Positions 1-7,931 of a DNA stretch of 32,665 nt are shown here, piece after piece. A model generated the notes under the pieces. That model did not search any database. It saw only the letters and a program-made list of their open reading frames with translations, and was not told the origin of the DNA. Position 1 is the stretch's first letter. The number at the start of each line of letters is the position of its first letter. This DNA is from Fusobacterium sp. (GTDB lineage Bacteria > Fusobacteriota > Fusobacteriia > Fusobacteriales > Fusobacteriaceae): the NCBI GenBank assembly GCA_019416865.1, contig DXWL01000020.1, positions 1 through 32,665 of the forward strand, read 5' to 3'. The position numbers were made by a program, and so were the translations under genes.

Positions 1-51
1 TATAAATTCCATGTCTTCTTTGCTGATCTGATGGAATTGATGTATCTCCAT
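1..51 (-). CDS. 5' end of an unidentified gene (partial)
   Basis: Only the first 17 codons lie in the window; the rest runs off the left edge. The reading frame begins with ATG at 51 and starts MEIHQFHQIS. A ribosome-binding site, AAAAGGAGC, sits about 17 nt upstream, just after the stop codon of the GntR-type regulator. That spacing is long, so the true start could be the internal ATG at 12. The gene would be co-transcribed with the regulator, so it is a candidate member of the regulator's own regulon. Seventeen residues are too few to assign a family. Confidence 0.45.
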   Translation of the reverse strand, partial: MEIHQFHQISKEDMEFI

Positions 52-83
52 ATTATTATAAATCAGTGCTCCTTTTATCTACA

Positions 84-821
84 CTATTTTCTATTAATTA
101 AAATATGCCCATTCTCAACAGGAATATAATGCTTATTATGTACAGCAGGATATTTATTTTTACTATAAACTGTTTCTCCCAAAAGATAAAATCTTTTACT
201 TTTAGAAAGGTTTTCTTTCATTGATGAAAAATTTCCTGCCTCTGAAAATGTTAGTTGTATTGATGAATACTTTGCATCTTCATACAAATTTTTTTCAAGA
301 TATTCCAAAAGTTGATTTTTATCAGCAAGATCTATTTTTTCCTCTGCTATTGTTTCAATTGGAATTATTGAAAGAGTATAGGCTGCTGTTTTTTCTTCCG
401 ACTTATACCATCTATCTACAAACACAACTGCAGGAGATTTTCTTTCTAAAACTTTTGCTGTATATTCAGATGAAGGCTCTATACGAAATTCCAACTCTGT
501 TTCTATTATCTTTTCAGTAATTGCAGAATAGACAGGATGGCTCAGTATTTCCAAACCTTTTTCTCTTCTAGCCTCACTCTGCATAATAAAATTACCTTTT
601 CCTCTGATATTTTTTATTATTCCATCTTCCTGAAGAAGAGAAAGTGCTTGTCTTAAAGTCATACGACTGACTCCCATCAACTTTGCCAAATCAGGTTCAC
701 TTGGAAGTCTGCTCTCATGAGAAAACTCTCCCTCTTTTATCATTTCATATAATTTATCATAAACTGCAACACATCTAGGAATTTTCTTATTTCCATTTAT
801 ATACTGCTCTTTTTTTTCCAT
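84..821 (-). CDS. GntR-family transcriptional regulator with UTRA ligand-binding domain (HutC subfamily)
   Basis: This is a cytoplasmic one-component transcription factor of 245 aa. Residues about 15-80 form a GntR winged helix, with the typical LPSEPDLAKLMGVSRMTLRQ helix-turn-helix followed by a GKGNFI wing. Residues about 95-240 fit the UTRA effector domain, which in this subfamily usually binds a sugar phosphate or other small metabolite; the ligand cannot be read here. The ATG at 821 has AGGTGA 5 nt upstream. The gene is divergent from the MATE exporter. A strong promoter and a TGTCT-N6-AGACA dyad lie in the shared intergenic region, so regulation of the exporter and of itself is a reasonable inference. 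The regulated pathway may be the gene cut off at the left edge. Confidence 0.88.
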   Translation of the reverse strand: MEKKEQYINGNKKIPRCVAVYDKLYEMIKEGEFSHESRLPSEPDLAKLMGVSRMTLRQALSLLQEDGIIKNIRGKGNFIMQSEARREKGLEILSHPVYSAITEKIIETELEFRIEPSSEYTAKVLERKSPAVVFVDRWYKSEEKTAAYTLSIIPIETIAEEKIDLADKNQLLEYLEKNLYEDAKYSSIQLTFSEAGNFSSMKENLSKSKRFYLLGETVYSKNKYPAVHNKHYIPVENGHILINRK

Positions 822-863
822 AATTTCACCTGTCTATTATTTTATCTATGTATTGATTTTTCT

Positions 864-891
864 ATTATACCATAAGATAAAAATATAGCAA
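864..891 (-). promoter_or_regulatory. promoter of the GntR-family regulator gene
   Basis: On the minus strand, TTGCTA (886-891) and a perfect TATAAT (864-869) are separated by 16 bp. They lie about 45 nt upstream of the regulator's ATG. This is a sigma-70-type promoter judged by hexamer match and spacing only. Confidence 0.6.
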
Positions 892-939
892 ATTTTTTTG
901 TCTTATATTCTCCTATAATATTCAGCTTGTATATTTTTA

Positions 940-955
940 TGTCTGATTTTAGACA
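940..955. promoter_or_regulatory. dyad TGTCT-N6-AGACA, candidate GntR operator
   Basis: TGTCT (940-944) and AGACA (951-955) form a perfect 5-bp inverted repeat with a 6-bp centre. It ends 9 bp before the -35 hexamer of the MATE promoter. HutC-type GntR regulators commonly bind GTCT/AGAC-containing palindromes, so this is a plausible operator. Assignment to the neighbouring regulator is an inference. Confidence 0.35.
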
Positions 956-964
956 AAATATTTT

Positions 965-993
965 TTGATTATTTTTTTTAATTATGATATATT
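965..993 (+). promoter_or_regulatory. promoter of the MATE exporter gene
   Basis: TTGATT (965-970) and TATATT (988-993) are separated by exactly 17 bp. They lie about 50 nt before the exporter start and just downstream of the 940-955 dyad. Confidence 0.55.
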
Positions 994-1043
994 GAAATTA
1001 AAGATTTTATTTTAAAATATCCCATATGTTTGGAGGTCCTATG

Positions 1044-2396
1044 ATGAAATCTGCAGAAAATAAAATGGGAACACAAAAAATCCTCCCTCTTCTTTTAAAA
1101 ATGTCTATACCTCCTACTATTTCAATGATGACAAGTTCACTTTATAATATTGTTGACTCTATTTTTGTGGCTGGACTTGGAAACGAAGCTTTTGCTGCTG
1201 TTTCATTGGCTTTTCCAATACAAATATTTATTATAGCTCTTGCTATCGGTTTGGGAGTAGGAGTAAATTCATATGTTGCCAGAAAACTTGGAGAAAAAAA
1301 TTTTCACGAAGCTGACAGTACAGCTGCACATGGAATTATTCTTTCTATTATTCACTTTATTATTCTTGCAATTTTAGGTTTTTTATTTATAAAACCTTTT
1401 TTTAAAATCTTTACTGAAAATCAAAATATTTTTAATATGGGAATTACTTATTCATACATTGTTACTTTTTTTAGTTTTGGGATAATAACTCAAATAGGAA
1501 TTGAAAAAACTCTACAGGGTACAGGAAACACTCTTGCTCCTATGTATCTTCAAATTATTGGAGCTGTAACTAATATTGTTCTTGACCCTATAATGATATA
1601 TGGATATTTTGGATTTCCTCCTATGGGAGTAGCTGGAGCTGCAGTTGCAACTGTGTGTGGACAAATTACAGCTCTTTTATGCTCTCTCTATGTTTTATTT
1701 TTTCACAAACAAGCGATTAAGATAAGTTTGAAAAATTTTAAATGGAATAAAAAAATTGTAAAAGAGATTTATAATGTAGGAATTCCTGCCTTTTTTATTA
1801 TTTCTATCAGTTCTTTTATGGTTACAGGAATAAATTTTATACTTTCTGGAATATCAGCTTCTGCTGTTTCTGTTTTTGGAATCTATTATAAACTGCAAAC
1901 TTTTGTATATATGCCAACCAGCGGAATAACTCAAGGAGCAATGCCGATTATGGGATATAATTATGGGGCCGGAAATAGAAAAAGACTTTTAGAAACTCTC
2001 AAATATTCAATGATAATATGTGCAGGAATAAATTTTTTAGGAACTGTTCTTTTTTGGTTGTTTCCACAAAATATTCTCTCTCTATTTAATGCCTCTGATG
2101 AAATTATTAATATGGGAATAAAATGTTTAAAAACAATCAGCATAAGTTTTATTTTTGGAAGTATCTGCTTTATTTTTTCCTGCTTTCTTCAATCTGTGGG
2201 AAAAGGAGTTGCTTCTCTTATAATCACACTTTTAAGGCAATTTATTATTCTTATACCTTTAGCTTTCTTTATGGGAAAAATCTGGAAGTTACAAGGTGTA
2301 TGGCTGTCTTTTTCAGCAGCTGAATTTATCACTTGCTGTATTTCTTATATTATCTATAAATATTTTTTAAAAACTGATACTATACTTAATAAATAA
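1044..2396 (+). CDS. MATE-family multidrug/metabolite efflux transporter
   Basis: An inner-membrane antiporter of about 450 aa. The protein alternates about twelve hydrophobic segments with short loops. It has the MATE hallmarks in its N-terminal half: PPTISMMTSSLYNIVDSIFV in the first helix, then a GLGVGVNSYVARKLGEKN loop. It resembles the MepA branch. Known relatives expel cationic drugs or metabolites using a Na+ or H+ gradient; the substrate here is not predictable. The start is ambiguous: ATGs occur at 1026, 1041 and 1044. GGAGG at 1032-1036 lies downstream of the first, so 1026 is unlikely. The ATG at 1044 has the best spacing (7 nt), with 1041 as the alternative. It is divergent from the GntR regulator and convergent with the nfeD-type gene. 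Confidence 0.9.
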   Translation: MKSAENKMGTQKILPLLLKMSIPPTISMMTSSLYNIVDSIFVAGLGNEAFAAVSLAFPIQIFIIALAIGLGVGVNSYVARKLGEKNFHEADSTAAHGIILSIIHFIILAILGFLFIKPFFKIFTENQNIFNMGITYSYIVTFFSFGIITQIGIEKTLQGTGNTLAPMYLQIIGAVTNIVLDPIMIYGYFGFPPMGVAGAAVATVCGQITALLCSLYVLFFHKQAIKISLKNFKWNKKIVKEIYNVGIPAFFIISISSFMVTGINFILSGISASAVSVFGIYYKLQTFVYMPTSGITQGAMPIMGYNYGAGNRKRLLETLKYSMIICAGINFLGTVLFWLFPQNILSLFNASDEIINMGIKCLKTISISFIFGSICFIFSCFLQSVGKGVASLIITLLRQFIILIPLAFFMGKIWKLQGVWLSFSAAEFITCCISYIIYKYFLKTDTILNK

Positions 2397-2402
2397 AATA
2401 AA

Positions 2403-2438
2403 AAGAGCTGTTATATTCATAAATTTGTAACAGCTCTT
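2403..2438. terminator. bidirectional intrinsic terminator between convergent genes
   Basis: AAGAGCTGTTA (2403-2413) pairs perfectly with TAACAGCTCTT (2428-2438), an 11-bp stem with a 14-nt loop. Flanks are A-rich on the left and T-rich on the right, so it can serve both the MATE gene and the long minus-strand run ending at 2445. Confidence 0.85.
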
Positions 2439-2444
2439 ATTATA

Positions 2445-2855
2445 TTAATTATTTTTTATTTTTTTTAGAATAAGCTTTATCCCCTCAATTCCTATAACTT
2501 CCACTTTCTCTCCTATCTCAAGGGATTCATCACATCTTCCAATCCAATTTTTTCCATCGAGATAGATGTCATACTGTTCTCTCTCATTCATTCCTCTCAC
2601 TTTTACAATACTGCCTCTGATTCTGTCAACAGTATCCTTCTTATTCTTTTTCCATTCTCTGCATATTTTTCTTGTGAGAAAAAATATTATTCCAGAAAGA
2701 ACTATGAAAAGATAAAACTCATAGAGAATGTTTTTCATAAAAGGGGAACATATCATGGTTATCACTGCAGCTATTCCAAACCATAAAGAAACAAGTCCCG
2801 GTATAACTGCCTCTATTACAAAAAATATTACTGCTGCTGCAAACCAAACTAACAT
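2445..2855 (-). CDS. NfeD-family membrane protein
   Basis: A short (136 aa) NfeD-like protein. Residues about 1-60 hold two to three membrane segments, including the typical FVIEAVIPGLVSLWFGIAA. Residues about 75-136 form the soluble OB-fold end, with RGSIVKVRG, then GKNWIGRC and EIGEKVEVIGIEGIKLIL. The family assists membrane-microdomain scaffolds of the SPFH/stomatin type. AGGAGG lies 6 nt before the ATG. It is the last gene of the minus-strand run. Its usual partner, an SPFH protein, is not adjacent. The gene directly upstream instead encodes a two-helix membrane protein with charged coiled-coil ends, which might be a functional substitute or an unrelated neighbour. Confidence 0.85.
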   Translation of the reverse strand: MLVWFAAAVIFFVIEAVIPGLVSLWFGIAAVITMICSPFMKNILYEFYLFIVLSGIIFFLTRKICREWKKNKKDTVDRIRGSIVKVRGMNEREQYDIYLDGKNWIGRCDESLEIGEKVEVIGIEGIKLILKKIKNN

Positions 2856-2894
2856 AATATTCCTCCTCTTACTCTATTTTCTCTTATTTATATC

Positions 2895-3311
2895 TTACTC
2901 CTCTATAGCTTCCTTTTCTATTTTTGACTGTTCTTTTGATTTTTCACTTTCAAGTTCACGAAGTCTTCTTTCTATCTTAGTAAGTTTTCCAGCCATCTCA
3001 TTTATTCTGACTTCCACAGAGTTTAAAATCCAAAACTGGAAGTGGCTTGATTTTTTAGTTTCATATAACATCCATATTATTTTAATAATTCCAAGAAGTA
3101 TTGCCAAATACATAGTCAGCTCAAGGGACATCTTTCCAAGAACTCCCCCCATGAATAAAAGAGCTATAATCATACCAATCAAAAGGGCATTCACTCTTTT
3201 TACCTGAGTATTATTTTTTCCTCCGATTTTTCCAACAATCTGTCTTATTCTATCTTTTTCTTTTTCAAACTCTTTTAATTCTTCCAATAAGCTTTTTTCC
3301 ACTTCTTTCAT
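2895..3311 (-). CDS. small membrane protein with two TM helices and terminal coiled coils (unknown function)
   Basis: I do not recognise this 138-aa protein. Residues about 1-28 are a charged Glu/Lys helix. Residues about 42-60 and 66-84 are two hydrophobic segments separated by a short turn. Residues about 100-138 are a second charged helix with heptad-like Leu/Ile spacing (ending IEKEAIEE). The likely topology is a membrane hairpin with both coiled-coil ends on the same side. The start is ATG at 3311, with AGGAG 8 nt upstream. A GTG at 3317 lies only 2 nt after that site and is rejected. It sits between nadE and the nfeD-type gene, 39 nt from the latter, and is probably co-transcribed. Confidence 0.75.
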   Translation of the reverse strand: MKEVEKSLLEELKEFEKEKDRIRQIVGKIGGKNNTQVKRVNALLIGMIIALLFMGGVLGKMSLELTMYLAILLGIIKIIWMLYETKKSSHFQFWILNSVEVRINEMAGKLTKIERRLRELESEKSKEQSKIEKEAIEE

Positions 3312-3337
3312 AAACACCTCTCCTGATTATTTTTAGA

Positions 3338-4174
3338 TTATACTCCCCAATCTCTTGGATATCTGAAATCTGTTCCTATACTTCTCTCTGATATATTTGC
3401 TATCACAGGAAGTTTTCTTTTATATTGAGCCATTTTCATTCTTCTTACTACAGATTTTATTATATTTTCATCATAGCCAAGAGCTGCTATCTCCTCAGGC
3501 TTCATTCTTTCATCTGTTAAATAATAAAGTATTTCATCTGCCATTTGATAAGAAAACCCTAGTTCCTGCTCATCTGTTTGTCCCTCCCACAAATCAGCAC
3601 TTGGTTTTTTCTCAATTATCTCTTTAGGTACTCCCATAAATTCAGATAATGCCCAAATTTGAGCTTTGTACAAATCCCCAATTGGATTTATTGCAGCTGC
3701 TGAATCACCAAACTGTGTGCTGTATCCTAAAAGAATCTCTGTTCTGTTAGATGTTCCAAGAACAAGGGCACCCTCTTTTGCAGAGTTATCAAAAAGAACA
3801 CACATTCTAGTTCTTGCCATCATATTTCCTCTTCTAAGACTTGACATCTCATCATTCATGGCAAAATAAGCATCAACCATTGGAGTTATCTCAACTTTTT
3901 TTGTATTTATTCCTGTTGCTTTTACTACCAGCTCGGCATGTTCCAGACTTTCTTTGCTTGAAGTTTTATAAGGCATCATAACTGTATATACATTCTCAGG
4001 TCCAAAAGCTTCTGCTGCTAAAAATGCCACAAGAGCTGAATCTATTCCTCCTGAAAGTCCTAAAATAACTTTTTTAAATCCTATTTTATGAACCTCATCT
4101 CTTAAAAAGTTTACTAAAATATCTCTTGTTTTTTCTAAATCAAGCATAAGTCCTTCTGCTGCATTATTTTTCAT
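3338..4174 (-). CDS. nadE: ammonia-dependent NAD+ synthetase
   Basis: Catalyses the last step of NAD synthesis, the ATP-dependent amidation of nicotinate adenine dinucleotide. It is the short form (278 aa) without an N-terminal glutaminase domain, so it should use free ammonia. The adenylation P-loop SGGIDS is at residues 41-46. Other family segments include GTSNRTEILLGYSTQFGDSA and a C-terminal RSIGTDFRYPRDW-like end. The ATG begins 2 nt after the stop of rbgA. Its ribosome-binding site AGGGGGA lies inside the end of rbgA, so translation is probably coupled. The conserved C-terminal SDLW-type loop is present as KPSADLWEGQTDE. Confidence 0.95.
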   Translation of the reverse strand: MKNNAAEGLMLDLEKTRDILVNFLRDEVHKIGFKKVILGLSGGIDSALVAFLAAEAFGPENVYTVMMPYKTSSKESLEHAELVVKATGINTKKVEITPMVDAYFAMNDEMSSLRRGNMMARTRMCVLFDNSAKEGALVLGTSNRTEILLGYSTQFGDSAAAINPIGDLYKAQIWALSEFMGVPKEIIEKKPSADLWEGQTDEQELGFSYQMADEILYYLTDERMKPEEIAALGYDENIIKSVVRRMKMAQYKRKLPVIANISERSIGTDFRYPRDWGV

Positions 4175-4176
4175 TT

Positions 4177-5064
4177 TTAATTTCCCCCTTGAGTTAAAAG
4201 CTCTCTGTCCAGTCCAAATTTTCCTAATTTTGCTGCTCTGTAATCTCTTAAAAGATTAAGGGTTGCCTGATGTACATTAAGGTTTCCTCTCTTTTGTATC
4301 ATCTGCATTCTCTTAGCAATATTTTCTATTACATTTCCTGTTGCCCCTTCAAAGTCTTCATCTAAAAGTTTATATCTGTTTTTCAATGCATCTTTTAATC
4401 CATAACGCATCATTTTTTCGATTAATTTACAAGCAACGTCATCTATCGGCAGAATATCATCTTTTATTGCTCCTGAAATTGCAAGATTAAATCCCACTCT
4501 CTCATCTTCAAATTTTGGCCATAATATTCCAGGAGTATCCAAAAGCTCCAGTCCCTCTTTTATTCTTACCCACTGTTTTCCTTTTGTATATCCAGGCATA
4601 TTTCCAACACCGGCACTGTTTTTACCAACTATTCTGTTAATAAGTCTTGATTTTCCAACATTTGGTATTCCAGCTACCATAAGTCTTGTATTAACTTTTC
4701 TAAGACCTTTTTTCATTAATCTTTCTTTTTTTTCTGCTGAAACTTTATCAATTATAGTATAAAGTTTTTTCAAATTAAATCCTGTTTCAGCACTTAGTTC
4801 AAGAACTTCATCAGCATCATTATTTTTTATAAAATAATCTCTCCACTGATTTATTTCAGCTTTTTCAACCAAATCTGCTTTATTTATTACAATTATTCTT
4901 TTTTTATTTTTTGAGAAAGTTGCAATATCAGGGTTTCTGCTGGAAATAGGAATTCTTGCATCTACCACTTCCAACACAATATCTATAAGGGGCATATTCT
5001 CCTTCATCATATCCTTGGTTTTTTTCATATGCCCAGGATACCAGTTGATTTTTGTCATTGACAT
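4177..5064 (-). CDS. rbgA: ribosome biogenesis GTPase RbgA/YlqF
   Basis: A 295-aa circularly permuted GTPase needed for late 50S subunit maturation in bacteria that have it. The motif order is permuted as expected: G4 NKAD at 61-64, SAETG-like G5 near 91-95, then G1 GIPNVGKS at 132-139 and G3 DTPG at 176-179. The N-terminal INWYPGHMKK is typical of the family. The C-terminal part, residues about 190-290, fits the helical RNA-binding extension. AGGAGG lies 8 nt before the ATG and just after the rsmI stop. It sits in a run of rRNA-modification genes, consistent with its role in ribosome assembly. Confidence 0.95.
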   Translation of the reverse strand: MSMTKINWYPGHMKKTKDMMKENMPLIDIVLEVVDARIPISSRNPDIATFSKNKKRIIVINKADLVEKAEINQWRDYFIKNNDADEVLELSAETGFNLKKLYTIIDKVSAEKKERLMKKGLRKVNTRLMVAGIPNVGKSRLINRIVGKNSAGVGNMPGYTKGKQWVRIKEGLELLDTPGILWPKFEDERVGFNLAISGAIKDDILPIDDVACKLIEKMMRYGLKDALKNRYKLLDEDFEGATGNVIENIAKRMQMIQKRGNLNVHQATLNLLRDYRAAKLGKFGLDRELLTQGGN

Positions 5065-5076
5065 AAAATGTTCCTC

Positions 5077-5817
5077 CTATTCCTCGTCTTCGTAATCGTC
5101 CTCTTCCTCATAACTATCTTTTGCATATTTATTTACTTTTTCTTTTTTTTCTTCCTGCTCATTTCCTCTTACAATTATTACAAACTCACCTTTTAAAGTC
5201 TGCTTTTCAAATTTTTCTATAAGCTCAGAAGTTGTTCCTCTTATAATCTCTTCATATATTTTTGTAATCTCTCTTACAAGGACAATATTTTTAACTCCCA
5301 TAAACTCTTCTATATCTTTAAGAGTTTTTACTACTCTGTGAGGAGATTCAAAAAACATTATAGTTCTTTTTTCATCAGCAAAAGATTTAAGAAGAGTTTG
5401 TCTTCCTTTTTTCTTTGGAAGAAATCCTTCAAAAATAAATCTTCTCATTGAAACTCCAGCAACTGAAGCTGCCGCCGTCATAGCACTTACTCCAGGTATA
5501 GGAATAACTTTTATCCCCTCATTAAGAGCTGCATCTACAACTTCATATCCTGGGTCAGAGATACACGGTGTTCCTGCATCTGTTACAAGAGCCACATTTT
5601 TTCCTTCTTTCAGAAGACTTATTATATTCTCTACTTGGTGCTGTTTTGTATGTTCATCATATCTGTAAAGGGTATTTGAAATTTCCAAATGATTTAAAAG
5701 TTTTTTAGTAACCCTTGTATCTTCAGCAAAAATATAATCTGCTTCTTTTAAAATTCTCACTGCTCTAAGTGTTATATCTTCCAAATTCCCTATTGGTGTA
5801 GCCACTATATATAGCAT
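5077..5817 (-). CDS. rsmI: 16S rRNA (cytidine-1402-2'-O)-methyltransferase RsmI
   Basis: A SAM-dependent methyltransferase of the tetrapyrrole-methylase fold that acts on C1402 in the decoding centre of 16S rRNA. Diagnostic segments are VATPIGNLEDITLRA at the N-terminus, AEDTR, and DAGTPCISDPG. The protein has 246 aa; enteric homologues have about 285. It therefore lacks most of the usual C-terminal domain. Instead it ends in a very acidic tail (SYEEEDDYEDEE). The ribosome-binding site is AAGGCGGA, moderate in quality. It is 18 nt from ctpA upstream and 12 nt from rbgA downstream. Confidence 0.93.
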   Translation of the reverse strand: MLYIVATPIGNLEDITLRAVRILKEADYIFAEDTRVTKKLLNHLEISNTLYRYDEHTKQHQVENIISLLKEGKNVALVTDAGTPCISDPGYEVVDAALNEGIKVIPIPGVSAMTAAASVAGVSMRRFIFEGFLPKKKGRQTLLKSFADEKRTIMFFESPHRVVKTLKDIEEFMGVKNIVLVREITKIYEEIIRGTTSELIEKFEKQTLKGEFVIIVRGNEQEEKKEKVNKYAKDSYEEEDDYEDEE

Positions 5818-5835
5818 AAATTCCGCCTTTCTTTA

Positions 5836-7119
5836 TTATTTTTTACTCTCTTTTTCTTTAATCATAGACATTACTGCAGCCTCTGCTGTTTGAAGTTGTT
5901 TATCTACTTTTTTTACAAGAGTTTCTGCTTTTTCTTTTCCAACCACATCGTCAAGAATTCTCTTCTTACTTTCTGCTTGTTCTTTCTCATCAATATTTGT
6001 TACAAGTCCATCATAGAAAAGATAATCTTCATCTTCTTCTATAATAATATCAGGAGTAATTCCTTTTCCGTGGATATTTTCACCATTAGGAGTATAATAT
6101 TTAGCAATAGTAAGTTTTATTCCATCTCCGTCTGGAAGAGGAAGAAGTACCTGTACACTTCCCTTACCAAAGCTTTTTTCTCCTACAAGTTTTCCTCTTT
6201 TATAATCTCTCACTGCTCCTGCAACTATTTCAGAAGCTGACGCACTTCCCTCATTAATAAGCACTACAAGAGGAAAATCTCCATAATATTTTCCCTCTCT
6301 CATGTTAAATGTTTCTTTTCCGTTTTTAGGTCTTTCACTTACAATTACCCCTTCAGGAATAAACATAGATCCTATTTTTACAGCTTGATCTATTCTTCCT
6401 CCCGGATTATTTCTAAGGTCAAAAATAAGCCCTCTCATTCCTTCTGATTGAAGTTTCTCAAGACTTTTTGCCACTTGGACATCTACATCGTCCCCAAATT
6501 GAGTAAGTTTTATATAACCTATCTTGTTAGAAAGCATTTTACTGCTTACATTTTCAAGCTTTATTGTTTCCCTCTTTAATGTTATATCTCTTGATTTTTT
6601 ATCAGCTTCTCTGTATATTTGAACCTTTACACTTGTCCCGCTCTTACCTTTAAGCATTTTTGAAGCTTCTTCCAAGTCCATATTGTATGTTTGTTTTCCA
6701 TCGATTGCTATAAGCTTATCTTTAGGTCTTATTCCAGCTTTAAAAGCTGGAGTTCCTTCAATAAGAAGTTCAATCATTACAGGCTCTCCTGAAGATTTTC
6801 TAATTATCATTCCAACTCCAGAATACTCACCTTTTATTTTTCCTTCAAGATCTTCCATTCCATCTTTAGAGAAATAATTTGAATGAGGGTCATCAAGAGT
6901 TTCCATCATTCCCTTTACAGCTCCCTGCATAAGAATTGTTTTATCAAGTTTTTTATCTCCAACAAAGTTTTCCTGAATAATATCCATAATATCTGAAATT
7001 TCTTTCAGCTCTTTTACATTATTCATAAACCCTGTCTTAACTTCTTTATCTTTTGCTGAAATGCTTAACGGTGTCAATGCAATTACTGCTGCTGCCACAA
7101 AGATTTTCAAGTTTTTCAT
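5836..7119 (-). CDS. ctpA: carboxyl-terminal processing protease, S41A family
   Basis: A secreted serine protease of 427 aa that trims or degrades envelope proteins from their C-termini. Residues 1-22 are a signal peptide (FVAAAVIALTPLSISA). A PDZ domain spans about 92-170, with GVGMII and GIRPKDKLIAIDG. The S41 core follows. The catalytic pair is probably Ser294, in GSASASE, and Lys319, in GEKSFGKGS; they are 25 residues apart, as in characterised family members. The start ATG shares its A with the TAA stop of tlyA (TAATG), and GGGGGAG lies 7 nt upstream inside tlyA, so the two are translationally coupled. Substrates are unknown; the mrdA/LytR_C envelope genes lie further upstream in the same run. 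Confidence 0.93.
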   Translation of the reverse strand: MKNLKIFVAAAVIALTPLSISAKDKEVKTGFMNNVKELKEISDIMDIIQENFVGDKKLDKTILMQGAVKGMMETLDDPHSNYFSKDGMEDLEGKIKGEYSGVGMIIRKSSGEPVMIELLIEGTPAFKAGIRPKDKLIAIDGKQTYNMDLEEASKMLKGKSGTSVKVQIYREADKKSRDITLKRETIKLENVSSKMLSNKIGYIKLTQFGDDVDVQVAKSLEKLQSEGMRGLIFDLRNNPGGRIDQAVKIGSMFIPEGVIVSERPKNGKETFNMREGKYYGDFPLVVLINEGSASASEIVAGAVRDYKRGKLVGEKSFGKGSVQVLLPLPDGDGIKLTIAKYYTPNGENIHGKGITPDIIIEEDEDYLFYDGLVTNIDEKEQAESKKRILDDVVGKEKAETLVKKVDKQLQTAEAAVMSMIKEKESKK

Positions 7120-7931
7120 TATAGTGCTCCCCCTAAATTTTCACAGCTTTCAACAATTCCTGCTGTATCGAAGTTTATATCTTTTTTTTCAGTTCCAAAT
7201 AATGATATATATTCTGAATTTCCTTTTCCCCCTTTTATAGGTGAAAAATCCAATCTTTCCATATAAAGTCCGTACTTCTCTGCTTCCTCTTTTACTTTTA
7301 TTATTGCCATTTCCTGATATTTTTTATTTCTTACAATTCCACCCTTATCTATCATCTCTTTTTCCACTTCAAATTGAGGTTTTATAAGAGCCATAAGTTT
7401 TGTATCAGGTTTAAAAAATTTTTTAAGAGATTCAAAAACATTTGTGATTGATATAAAAGATACATCCATCACTATAAAATCAATGGAAGAATTATCTATC
7501 TCCTCTAATTTTAAATCTCTTATATGTTTGTTTTCTATAGATGTTACTCTTTCATCATTTCTAAGTTTCCAGTCAAGCTGATTTGTTCCAACATCAACTG
7601 CATATACATGATCTGCACCAAAAGATAAGGCACAATCTGTAAAACCACCTGTTGATGAACCTACATCAAGAATTGTTTTTCCTGTAAAATCAAGTCCAAA
7701 AACTTTTACCGCTTTTTCCAGTTTCAATCCTCCACGACTCACATATCTGAAAGATTTTCCTTTTATTCTTATATTAAGTTCTTTGTTTTCATCTATTTTT
7801 ATTTGTGTACCTGGTTTTTCAATTTTTACATCGTTAACAAGGACTATACCTGCCATTACAGCCCGTCTTGCCTTGTCTACATCTTCGAAAAATCCATTAT
7901 TTACCAGCAGGACATCTATCCTTTCCTTCAT
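7119..7931 (-). CDS. tlyA: TlyA-family rRNA (cytidine-2'-O)-methyltransferase (hemolysin A family)
   Basis: A 270-aa protein with an N-terminal S4 RNA-binding domain (residues about 1-60, RIDVLLVNNGFFEDVDKARR) followed by an FtsJ/RrmJ-type methyltransferase. SAM motif I is DVGSSTGGFTDCAL, and IKPQFEVE is the later catalytic segment. Characterised TlyA enzymes 2'-O-methylate cytidines in 16S and/or 23S rRNA. The 'hemolysin' name is historical. AGGAG lies 6-7 nt before the ATG. The first 35 nt overlap the end of the upstream HD-domain gene, and the stop overlaps the ctpA start by one base, indicating tight coupling on both sides. Confidence 0.93.
   Translation of the reverse strand: MKERIDVLLVNNGFFEDVDKARRAVMAGIVLVNDVKIEKPGTQIKIDENKELNIRIKGKSFRYVSRGGLKLEKAVKVFGLDFTGKTILDVGSSTGGFTDCALSFGADHVYAVDVGTNQLDWKLRNDERVTSIENKHIRDLKLEEIDNSSIDFIVMDVSFISITNVFESLKKFFKPDTKLMALIKPQFEVEKEMIDKGGIVRNKKYQEMAIIKVKEEAEKYGLYMERLDFSPIKGGKGNSEYISLFGTEKKDINFDTAGIVESCENLGGAL

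Noticed and set aside
1026..1043. ATG at 1026 as the start of the MATE exporter
   Set aside because: The GGAGG site lies downstream of it and is well spaced for the ATG at 1044.
2728..3207. Plus-strand open frame of 159 codons opposite the nfeD and coiled-coil genes
   Set aside because: It is an antisense shadow: no ribosome-binding site, low-complexity Ser/Ile composition, and both opposing genes have strong start signals and recognisable features.
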